Part shown: one piece after another, positions 52,211-60,239 of the stretch
Position numbering within the stretch: the first letter of the stretch is position 1
How the letters are laid out: each line of letters starts with the position of its first letter
Source of the DNA: OLB7 sp966250335
GTDB lineage: Bacteria > Bacteroidota > Ignavibacteria > OLB7
Length of the DNA: 64,000 bases
Reading direction: 5' to 3'
NCBI GenBank assembly: GCA_966250335.1
Contig: CBINGZ010000023.1
Coordinates: 20,159 to 84,158, forward strand
Position numbers and translations under genes: made by a program
Notes under the pieces: model-generated
What the model saw: only the letters and a program-made list of their open reading frames with translations
Databases searched by the model: none
What the model was told of the DNA's origin: nothing

Positions 52211-55200
52211 ATGACTACTATCGATGTCCGACATCTCTTCCGGGCCCGCATCAGGCGCTTCCTGCTCTCCCTGCCGGTTCTGGTGACCGTTGTCGCCGTG
52301 CTTGCGGCGGCTCCGGAAACGAACGCGCAGGGGGCCGCCGATCCCTTCCATCGCGATTCCAAGGGGAAGAAGTTCTGGGTGGCGTTCATGGCGAACTACG
52401 GGTCGGGCGGGGAGGGGGAGACCTCCGACCTGCGGCTCTACGTAAGCTGCGACAAGCCGACGAAGGTGCGGATCACCTACGAGGAGACCGTGCAGATCTT
52501 CGACGTCGATGTCGACTTCCCCAACACTCCGGTCGAGATCGACATCAACGCCCTCTACGGCGCGGGCGTCGAGCTGAACATGGGGGATAGAGGAGTCACC
52601 AAGAAGACGATCATCGTCGAGGCGGAGGATGACATCACCCTCTACGGCGTCAATATCAGGGCGATGTCGGCAGATGCGTTCCTGGGGCTGCCGGACGATA
52701 TCCTCACACGCCGATATATCGTCCTCGCCTACCCGAACGCGCTCAACGGCCAGCAGGGGTTCGATAACTACGACATGCCCTCGCAGTTCGCCGTGATCGC
52801 CATCGAGAACGGCACCGAGCTGAAGGTGACCCCTTCGGCGTCGGTCAACGGCAGAGGGGATCTTGCCCCCTTCACCGTGGCGCTCGACAGCGGCGAGGTC
52901 TTCTTCGCGCAGGCCGATCTCTCCAACCTTCAGGACGTATCGGGAACCGAACTGCTTGCCAGCAAGCCTATCGCCGTCTTCGCGGGGAACAGAAGAACGA
53001 GCATTCCGACCCTTGTCGGCAACTTCCGCGATCATCTCGTGGAACAGCTTCCGCCGCTGGAGTCGTGGGGGAAGCAGGCGCTGGTGGCGCCCCTCTTCAA
53101 CATCACCCCATCCTCGAACTATACGGCGGTCGTCCGGGTTCTCTCCGCCTTCAACGGCACGAACTGGACGCTCGACGGCGTGCCGCAGCCCCCTCTTTCG
53201 GCGGCCAGGCCGGTGGAGATTCCGATCCGTCGCGATCCGGTGGTGATCACCGCCGACCAGCCGATCATGGTCGCCCAGTACGAGCATTCGGTCGGTGATG
53301 TGACGAGCGCCTCCGAGGGGTACTCGCTCGGCGATCCCTTCATGATGCTGATTCCTCCTCCGGAGCAGTTCGATACATCGTATGCCTTCCAGTGCGTGAA
53401 TCATCCGGAGTTCCTGCGGCATTTCGTCAACGTGGTGATTCCGAGCGATGCGGTCAACAGCCTGACGATCGACGGCAACCTGATCGCCATCCCCTTCAAT
53501 CAGATTCCCGGCACCCGCTTCAGCTACGCCCAGATCGAGCTCGACGCCGGTTCGCACCATGCGCGGGCCGATTCCGCGTTCGGTCTCTACTCCTACGGCT
53601 ACGGCAAGGCGAACTCCTACGGATATCCGGGAGGAACCCTCTTCCGCACGCTGGTCACCGACTTCCAGTCGCCGGAGATCTCTCCGGAGATCGACTGCGA
53701 CAGGATCAAGGGGGTGGCGTACGACGACCGGATCACCGACAGCGGCATCGATTCCCTCCTCACGACCTCCGGCACGAAGAATGTCGATTTCAAGGCCGAA
53801 CCGTTCACGTCGGGCGCCGACAGCGTCTTCTTCCAGGCGACCCTGATCGATCCCTACCAGGACGGTTATATCGGGGTCAAGGCGATCGACAGCGGCGGGC
53901 GCTCCCTGACCCGCGTGATCAGCCTCCCCGGCTTCACCATGCGCGCCACCGGGATGACCGGGAACGACCCGCTGACGGTCGACACGCTGGTGATCTTCAA
54001 CGGTCGCCGTTTCTGCACCTCGGTCGATGTCGAGAACTACGGGGCGTTCGAGCGGACGGTCTCCAGGATCACCCTTGGGGAAGGGGCGCTGACGGGACTC
54101 AGCATCGGAGCCGATCTGCCGATGGTCCTGAAGCCGGGGGAGCGAAGGAGGGTGCAGATCTGCTACGACGGATATCTTGATACGACCTATATGGCGCAGG
54201 TTGTGATCGAAGGGGAATGCGTGGGACGTGAAATCGCCAGGGTGCCGCTGATAAGCCGGATCGACACGACGGGTCCGGCGCTGGGACGTATCGGAGAGCC
54301 GTGCATCGGCGACTACACGCTCGGTATTGCCGAACCGCACAACCTTCAGTCCGGCATCGCCTCGATCGAGACGGAGAACCTGGTAAACTGCCAGGCGATC
54401 ATCAGTCCCGACTCCACCGGCCTCCCCGCTTCCTCGGCGACCGTCGGCTTCCGGAGAATTGATCCCCGGCACGATATGATCTACACGGTGCGGCTCCGCG
54501 ACGTGGTGGGGAACGAGCGGGTCGTGACCGACACGATCGGCGGGTTCACCCTCGCCGTGACCGGCCTGCTGGGCGATACTCTCGCAATGCGACTGGGACG
54601 CGACTGGGTGGGGGACAGCCTTGTGATCACCAGCCGGCGCTGCGACAGCGTCGCCCTGAGCAACTACGGGGCGCGGGCCTTGAGCCTGGCCACGATCAGG
54701 ATGCGGGGGAACCTCGCCTACAGCATCCCTCCGTCGCAGCTGCCGATCACCCTTGCTCCGGGGGAGGTGAGGAAGCTGGCTGTCTGTGTCGAGGGGCGGA
54801 TGTCGGGGGATCAGGAGGATACTCTCCTTGTCGACGGCGAGTGCGGGATCAACGAGGAGGTGCTGGTAAAGAATCATGTGGGATGGATCTCCGGCACCGG
54901 GAGCGACATCTGCAACAATGCCCTCAGCATTCAGATGTTCGCAGCCTCCAAGCGGACGTTCATGACCACGCCGGTTCCCAACCCGGTCAGCGATGTCGTC
55001 GCCTATGTCGATGTCGGGCTGACGAGAGCGGAGGCGATACGTCTCGATGTGATGGATCTCGACGGGAACGTCGCTCTGCCGATTCTGAGCGGGGTGCAGA
55101 TGGGGGCGGGGATCAGCAGGATCACATTCGACATCTCCACGGTCCCGAACGGCGCCTATTTCTGCCGCATGGTGACGGCGGGGGGGGAGGTTCGCGTAGA

Positions 55201-55222
55201 GAAGGTCGTGGTCAACAGATAA
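52211..55222 (+). CDS. Secreted IgGFc-binding-type protein 3 of a tandem trio, with sorting domain
   Basis: The start at 52211 (MTTIDVRHLFRARIRR) is preferred because it gives a compact signal (LLSLPVLVTVVAVLAA, ETNAQG). An in-frame ATG at 52172 is an alternative and neither has a clear ribosome site. The 1003-residue protein has FWVAFMANYG, TLYGVNIRAMSADAFLGLP and QFAVIAIENGTELKV in the IgGFc-binding-like region. Two anchor domains with cysteines (GRIGEPCIGDY, GNERVVTDTIGGF) and the sorting module (TTPVPNPVSDVVAYVDVGL, ending VVVNR) follow. It is full length. A large inverted repeat lies directly after its stop. Confidence 0.82.
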   Translation: MTTIDVRHLFRARIRRFLLSLPVLVTVVAVLAAAPETNAQGAADPFHRDSKGKKFWVAFMANYGSGGEGETSDLRLYVSCDKPTKVRITYEETVQIFDVDVDFPNTPVEIDINALYGAGVELNMGDRGVTKKTIIVEAEDDITLYGVNIRAMSADAFLGLPDDILTRRYIVLAYPNALNGQQGFDNYDMPSQFAVIAIENGTELKVTPSASVNGRGDLAPFTVALDSGEVFFAQADLSNLQDVSGTELLASKPIAVFAGNRRTSIPTLVGNFRDHLVEQLPPLESWGKQALVAPLFNITPSSNYTAVVRVLSAFNGTNWTLDGVPQPPLSAARPVEIPIRRDPVVITADQPIMVAQYEHSVGDVTSASEGYSLGDPFMMLIPPPEQFDTSYAFQCVNHPEFLRHFVNVVIPSDAVNSLTIDGNLIAIPFNQIPGTRFSYAQIELDAGSHHARADSAFGLYSYGYGKANSYGYPGGTLFRTLVTDFQSPEISPEIDCDRIKGVAYDDRITDSGIDSLLTTSGTKNVDFKAEPFTSGADSVFFQATLIDPYQDGYIGVKAIDSGGRSLTRVISLPGFTMRATGMTGNDPLTVDTLVIFNGRRFCTSVDVENYGAFERTVSRITLGEGALTGLSIGADLPMVLKPGERRRVQICYDGYLDTTYMAQVVIEGECVGREIARVPLISRIDTTGPALGRIGEPCIGDYTLGIAEPHNLQSGIASIETENLVNCQAIISPDSTGLPASSATVGFRRIDPRHDMIYTVRLRDVVGNERVVTDTIGGFTLAVTGLLGDTLAMRLGRDWVGDSLVITSRRCDSVALSNYGARALSLATIRMRGNLAYSIPPSQLPITLAPGEVRKLAVCVEGRMSGDQEDTLLVDGECGINEEVLVKNHVGWISGTGSDICNNALSIQMFAASKRTFMTTPVPNPVSDVVAYVDVGLTRAEAIRLDVMDLDGNVALPILSGVQMGAGISRITFDISTVPNGAYFCRMVTAGGEVRVEKVVVNR

Positions 55223-55230
55223 CCTTTCTT

Positions 55231-55336
55231 CTCTCTCTTCTCTTGACTCTGTGCTCTCTGTGGCTCCCTGTTATTTTTTCTTAAGAGAAATAAACAGGGA
55301 GTCACAGAGGACACAGAGTTAGGAAAGAAGAGAGAG
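55231..55336. repeat. ~105-bp imperfect inverted repeat
   Basis: The left arm (about 55231-55282) and right arm (about 55283-55336) are near-complementary. They share CTCTCTCTTCT, ACTCTGTG, CTCTGTG and CTCCCTGTT blocks on one side and their complements on the other, with a TTAA centre at 55281-55284. The alignment needs a few mismatches and small gaps. It is AT-richer than the surroundings and fills most of the gap after paralogue 3. It could be a strong bidirectional terminator, a mobile palindromic element or a recombination remnant. The CACAGAG-type core resembles intergenic repeats I have seen in unrelated genomes. Confidence 0.8.
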
Positions 55337-55484
55337 GCAGATCCATCACGCCGTATCACTACCGGCCTTCAGCTTCATCCGCATTCCCCTCCTCGGTCGA
55401 ACGTTGCGTATGCGGCCGCCCCGCGTCATTGGGGCGGCGGCACGGCGCTGCCCCGGTCCGACTCATCTCAAGCGATCTCTCGGT

Positions 55485-58400
55485 ATGTCTTCAATTGCGA
55501 TATTCTTCCGTTCGATTCCTGTTCTGCTCGCTCTCTGCATCACCCTCTCCCCGGCGCATTCCCAGCCGAAGAACATGGTCATTCCCGATATTCACTACGA
55601 CTATCCCAGGTGGATGATCCCGGTAGGAAAGAATATCTCGAGCAGCTCCTTCTGGCCCGGAGGGAGCGCCACGGATGCGGAAGGGAACACCTACTTCGCG
55701 GCCAGGTTCAGCGGGGCGTTCGAGATCTCCGGCAGACAGCACAGTGCCAGATCCCAGCAGTTGCTGATGGTGCGTGTCGATTCGAACGGCGCGATGCGCT
55801 GGTCGCGGACCGGGGAGGGATTCACCGGATCGACCGCCTCGGCCGTGGCGGTCGACGATTCAGGCAACGCCTATTTCGCGGGAGAGGTATGGGGCCGGAA
55901 GGGGGCGCTGGAGTCGACCGACTCGCTCGTGCCGTTCACCGCCGCTGTCGACGGTCCGCGGACGTTTCTCGCCAAGTACCATCCCGACGGGACCCTCCTC
56001 TGGGTCGTGGAGTATCTCAAGGAGGAGGGGTTCGAACCGTCGGGGATGACGGTCGGACGGGACGGCGACATCTATGTGGCCGGACGCGCACGGCTGCACA
56101 ACCCGCGCGACCGCTCCGCCGGCAATTATGCGGGCCTCCTTGTCCGGTTCGACAGGAGCGGAAAGCAGAAATGGGAGTATCTGGTCGACGGGCCGGGAAG
56201 TGAATCGTGCGGCGATGTGACGACCGACGGCAAGGGGAACTGCTACCTGGCGGGCAGCTACAACGATTCGGCCCGCATCGGAGAGAAGCTTCTCAGAACG
56301 GGGATCAACGCGTCGGGATTCGTGGTCCGGTTCAACAGCAGGGGAAAGCCCGACTGGCATGTGACCCTCAACAGCAGCAACTCCGGTCTCGACGAAGGAT
56401 CGTATGCCCTGCGGATACGCGCCGACCGGGAGAACAACATCTATCTGCTCGGGCTCTGCGGTCCCCGCATGACCGTCTCCGGACAGAAGGAGTTTCACGA
56501 CACGATATTCGGGCGAAGCGTTCGCTCCCTCTTTCTCATGCGTATGCTCAACACCGGCGCCGTGAAATGGGCCGTGGTGGCGCATGGTCGCTCCACGGTC
56601 TACGCCGAGGGACTGGAACTGGACAGGCGGGGGAATATCTACATCTGCGGCCAGGGGTACGGCGGCGCCTTCAAGTCGACCGACGGCAACGAAAAGGTTC
56701 AGGAAGCCGAGGGGGGAACCGAGCCCTTCTTCGCCCGATACGATCCGGAAGGAGGGATCACCCTGCTCGGGTACGCTCTCGGCCGCGGCACCGACTATGC
56801 CGACGGGATCGGGCTGGATAGAAACGGCAATCTCTATATCACCGGCATCTCCGGCAGCGGATCGCTCCGCCTTGGGGACAGCACCTTCGTGAACCGCTAC
56901 ACCACTCTCTTCACGGCGCGGATCGATGCGGCGGCGATGGGGAAGAACTTCATCCCGACGGCCGTTGCCAGGGAGGTTCCGCCGGAAGATCCCGTCAACC
57001 GTTCGACCTGTCAGTGCAGCGAGTCGAGCAGCCGCCCGATACAGTTCGCCCCGATGCTTTCCGGCCTTGCCGACAACAGCGACTTCGAGAAGGCCTCAGG
57101 GTTCAGGCGGGTCGGCGTCGATTCGGCATTCGATGCGACATTTTTCATGGACCTGCAGAACCAGTCGCATAGAAGCGGCCGGTTCTTCGGCATGACCCTG
57201 ATCGCCTACCGGTCGCTCCGGCTGCAGCCGGTCGGGGGAGGGCCGATCCTCAATCTCACCCCCTGTCTCCCGGAAAAGAGGGCGTTCGCCGAAGTCCCGG
57301 TCCGGGCGACGGTCGAGCAGGAGATCGTCCGGTACGGCGTGGGGATCGACGAGGAGTCGTTCGACAGGAGAGCAAGATCCTACTACGATCTTATGAGCGC
57401 GGTCGCGGGGAAGAGACATGAGGAGTTTCTCGCCGACGCCATGAGAGTGCTTGGCGACAGGCTCTCACGACGCGATCTGCTCGGGGAACTGCGGGCCGAC
57501 TACGACCTCGACGTGCGGGTCGACGACTCGCTCTCCGATATGAAAGCCGCCGCCGCAATCGTTGAAGCCCTCGATGAGAAGGACCTGTCGGTATACGATG
57601 TTGTCTACGATATCTACCTGAAAAAGCATATCGAGGATGGAGACGGCATGCTCGACTCTGCCGGCAGCGAGCGACTGGAAACGCTCTTTACCGACATCTT
57701 CAGTCTGGGCGGTGTCGACAGGATCGACAGAATGATCAGGAACAGCTACCATGTGGAGATCGACGTCCCGCGCGTTTCGGTGGAGTTCGATACCTCCCAT
57801 GTCCGCCGGTGGGATCCGGCCGCGAGGGCTCCGTTCCTGGACAGCATGGGGCGCCGGGAGGGGGGAAGATTTCTCGTCGACGTCAAGAGCCTCACCTTCA
57901 GGTCAGAAGGAGGATTGCAGCTGAAACGGACGGGGGGGATCTGCGTCCCCCCGATCGAACTGACCGGCACCGGAATCGTCCTTACCCCCGGACGTATCGT
58001 GATCGATCTCGATCCGAACAACGATCCCCCCGAGCTCGGCGAAGCTGCCGAGGAGACCCGCGGCGACATCGAGCAAAGAGAGTACGATTACTTCGCCTGG
58101 GCGCCGATGGACCTTGAACCGTTCGTCGGCGTGGGAGTCATGACCGCGGACGTGATGCTGACGGTGAACGGCAAGCGGCTGAGCGGATCGGCACGCGATA
58201 TAGGAATCCGGGAGAAGAAGGCGTTCGGCGTGATCACGATCCCCGGAGAGGCGAATAACGACACCTTCACCGCGAACGGACCCGACGGACCGGTCACGAT
58301 CAACATCGATACGCTCCGGAAGCAGCTGCACGCGAACGGCGTGGACAATGCGGTGCTGGTCGACGACGTGCTCACCATCTACTTCGCGATCCGTCGCTGA
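55485..58400 (+). CDS. Secreted SBBP-type beta-propeller protein
   Basis: The start at 55485 (MSSIAIFFRSIPVLLALC) begins a signal peptide. The 971-residue product has about 450 residues of propeller-like repeats (DAEGNTYFAARFSG, DDSGNAYFAGEVWG, DGDIYVAGRARL, DGKGNCYLAGSYND, DRRGNIYICGQGYG, DRNGNLYITGISGS). This is the SBBP pattern of beta-propeller proteins. The middle contains a Cys-rich block (STCQCSESSSR) and long helical stretches. The end has no obvious sorting module: it closes at TIYFAIRR, which differs from the other surface genes here. It lies after the inverted repeat and before the TPR-HTH regulator gene. Confidence 0.75.
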   Translation: MSSIAIFFRSIPVLLALCITLSPAHSQPKNMVIPDIHYDYPRWMIPVGKNISSSSFWPGGSATDAEGNTYFAARFSGAFEISGRQHSARSQQLLMVRVDSNGAMRWSRTGEGFTGSTASAVAVDDSGNAYFAGEVWGRKGALESTDSLVPFTAAVDGPRTFLAKYHPDGTLLWVVEYLKEEGFEPSGMTVGRDGDIYVAGRARLHNPRDRSAGNYAGLLVRFDRSGKQKWEYLVDGPGSESCGDVTTDGKGNCYLAGSYNDSARIGEKLLRTGINASGFVVRFNSRGKPDWHVTLNSSNSGLDEGSYALRIRADRENNIYLLGLCGPRMTVSGQKEFHDTIFGRSVRSLFLMRMLNTGAVKWAVVAHGRSTVYAEGLELDRRGNIYICGQGYGGAFKSTDGNEKVQEAEGGTEPFFARYDPEGGITLLGYALGRGTDYADGIGLDRNGNLYITGISGSGSLRLGDSTFVNRYTTLFTARIDAAAMGKNFIPTAVAREVPPEDPVNRSTCQCSESSSRPIQFAPMLSGLADNSDFEKASGFRRVGVDSAFDATFFMDLQNQSHRSGRFFGMTLIAYRSLRLQPVGGGPILNLTPCLPEKRAFAEVPVRATVEQEIVRYGVGIDEESFDRRARSYYDLMSAVAGKRHEEFLADAMRVLGDRLSRRDLLGELRADYDLDVRVDDSLSDMKAAAAIVEALDEKDLSVYDVVYDIYLKKHIEDGDGMLDSAGSERLETLFTDIFSLGGVDRIDRMIRNSYHVEIDVPRVSVEFDTSHVRRWDPAARAPFLDSMGRREGGRFLVDVKSLTFRSEGGLQLKRTGGICVPPIELTGTGIVLTPGRIVIDLDPNNDPPELGEAAEETRGDIEQREYDYFAWAPMDLEPFVGVGVMTADVMLTVNGKRLSGSARDIGIREKKAFGVITIPGEANNDTFTANGPDGPVTINIDTLRKQLHANGVDNAVLVDDVLTIYFAIRR

Positions 58401-58439
58401 GGAGTGAAGAGGCGGGTTCCGTTGCAGATCTCTGTTTGC

Positions 58440-58447
58440 TAGATTTG
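58440..58447 (+). promoter_or_regulatory. Candidate Bacteroidota-type -7 element upstream of the TPR-HTH gene
   Basis: TAGATTTG matches TAnnTTTG exactly. A TTG at 58422-58424 lies 15 bases upstream, slightly short for the usual -33/-7 spacing. It is 48 bp before the start codon of the TPR-HTH gene and fits a promoter for it. Confidence 0.45.
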
Positions 58448-58494
58448 CGCCCCAGGGTCTCACTTCGTTCCCGATCTACTCCAGCCAATCACCG

Positions 58495-60123
58495 ATGGAC
58501 GTTCACTCTCATGTGACGGAAAGAATCGACGCGCTCCTTGCCGGGTTCCGGCGTGTTCAGTTCAGCAACGCCGTAGAGGCGCTGAGAATCTCGGAGGAAG
58601 TGCTGACGCTTGCTCTGTCGGCCGGCGATCGCTCCCGCCTTATCCGTGCCTATAACTGCCGAAGTCAGGCGCTGAACGTCAACGATCGTTATCCTGCCGC
58701 ACTCGAAATGCTCGAGAAGGGACGGGCCATATGCGACGAACATGAGGATCCCGCCGAGATGGCGAGGCTCCTGATCACCGAGGCGGCGGTGCGTCGGAAG
58801 CAGGGGGCGCATCGGGAAGTGTTCGATCTGATGGCGATGGCCGTCGATCTGGCTGAGAGGGCCGGAGAGGAGTTGCTGACGGCAACGGCGCTCCGTGGGA
58901 TCGGAGCCAGCTACGGAGCCCTCGGCAAATATGCGCTTCACTCGGAATACATGTTCCGTGCCCTTGAGATCTGGGAGCGCGTCGACCCCAGCCAGGCCGG
59001 CGCTGCCCTTCATGGCATAGGAACCATGTTCGATATGCTGAAGCAGTGGGACAAGGCGCACGAATATTTTGCCCGTGCGCTCAAGGCTGCCCGCGAGACG
59101 GAGGACAGGAGGGGAGAGGCGATGACTCTTGGCGGGATCGGTCTGATTCATGAGAGGAAGGAGGAATTCGACGTCGCGCTGCACTATTACCAGGAAGGGC
59201 TTCGTATCGCGCGTGAAGGTTCGTTCAGGCACACGGAGATCTATCAGCTTGTGGCGGTCGGCCGCATACTGGAAGATGTGGGGAGGCGTGCCGAGGCGAT
59301 GGAGCATGTGCAGGAAGGGCTTCGTATCGCGCGCGAGACGGGGGCCGCGGATTGGGAATTCGCCATCATACGGCTGATCGCATGGGTCTACATCGACGAG
59401 GGGCGATATCAGGAGGCTATCGATATCACGCTTTCGGGCCGGGAACGCTTCGGGTCGTTCAACGACGACTTCTTCACATTGCGGTTCCACAGGATCATGG
59501 CGGCCGCGTATGAAAAGGGGGGCGATCTCCCCCTTGCCGTCGAGCATCTCAAGAGCATCATCAAGTACCATGAAGGGAACGTTGCGCTTGAGCTGCCGAA
59601 GACCCTGCTCCTCCTCGAGGAACGGATGGGATTGAAGGCCGTCGAGCGCGAACGCGACACCTTGCGCGAACAGCAGGCCGTACTGGAGCATGAACTCAAA
59701 TACAAGAACCGCGACCTTTCGACCATGTCGCTCATGCTCCGCCAGCGGGAGGAGGCGCTGGCGATCCTGCGGCAGCAGATAGGCCGTGCCTCCGCCGACA
59801 ACGCATCGGTAGACGATGCTCTTGCCCAGGAGCCGACCGAAGTTGAACCCCCTGCGATGGCCGACCAGCTCTGGACCGATTTCGGCCGTCAGATCGATAC
59901 CATCCATGCCGATTTCATCCATCTCCTCGTCAACCGCTACCCGAGACTGACCCCCACCGATCTGAAGATCTGTTCGTTGTTGAAGCTCAATCTCACCACC
60001 AAGGAGATCGCCCGCCTGATGGGGCTTGCTCCGAAGAGCGTCGAGATATATCGTACTCGTATCCGCAAGAGGCTGGGACTGAGGGGAGAAGACAACCTTC
60101 GGGCGGTCCTTGAATCGTTCTGA
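58495..60123 (+). CDS. TPR-repeat protein with C-terminal LuxR-type helix-turn-helix
   Basis: The 542-residue protein has about nine tetratricopeptide-like helical repeats (residues 15-380). Visible repeats include LGGIGLIHERKEEFDVALHYY and REGSFRHTEIYQLVAVGRILEDVG. A Glu/Arg-rich coiled coil (about residues 380-430) and a C-terminal LuxR/GerE-like helix-turn-helix follow. That segment reads LTPTDLKICSLLKLNLTTKE, then IARLMGLAPKSVEIYRTRIR, spanning about residues 480-540. There is no signal peptide. The architecture is common in Bacteroidota-related genomes, where the repeats are thought to sense a partner or ligand. It is the only obvious transcription regulator near the surface-protein genes, so it is a candidate regulator of them (inference). 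Confidence 0.85.
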   Translation: MDVHSHVTERIDALLAGFRRVQFSNAVEALRISEEVLTLALSAGDRSRLIRAYNCRSQALNVNDRYPAALEMLEKGRAICDEHEDPAEMARLLITEAAVRRKQGAHREVFDLMAMAVDLAERAGEELLTATALRGIGASYGALGKYALHSEYMFRALEIWERVDPSQAGAALHGIGTMFDMLKQWDKAHEYFARALKAARETEDRRGEAMTLGGIGLIHERKEEFDVALHYYQEGLRIAREGSFRHTEIYQLVAVGRILEDVGRRAEAMEHVQEGLRIARETGAADWEFAIIRLIAWVYIDEGRYQEAIDITLSGRERFGSFNDDFFTLRFHRIMAAAYEKGGDLPLAVEHLKSIIKYHEGNVALELPKTLLLLEERMGLKAVERERDTLREQQAVLEHELKYKNRDLSTMSLMLRQREEALAILRQQIGRASADNASVDDALAQEPTEVEPPAMADQLWTDFGRQIDTIHADFIHLLVNRYPRLTPTDLKICSLLKLNLTTKEIARLMGLAPKSVEIYRTRIRKRLGLRGEDNLRAVLESF

Positions 60124-60239
60124 GCCTCTTCGGTGCGGGCTACCCCCATAGTGATAATGTAGTGTAGGAACGCGCTCCCCGGTCGGATAGCTTTCGGCGT
60201 CCCCAGTAGATCCCCGAAACATATCCGATGAGGGTATCC

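Noticed and set aside
52100..54877. A 925-codon open frame on the minus strand opposite IgGFc-binding-type paralogue 3.
   Set aside because: It mirrors the real gene, lacks domain signals and has an Arg/Glu/Asp-heavy composition. Similar long antisense frames opposite paralogues 1 and 2, PBP4, copA, the ABC exporter, the TPR-HTH gene and the metalloprotease gene were discarded for the same reason.
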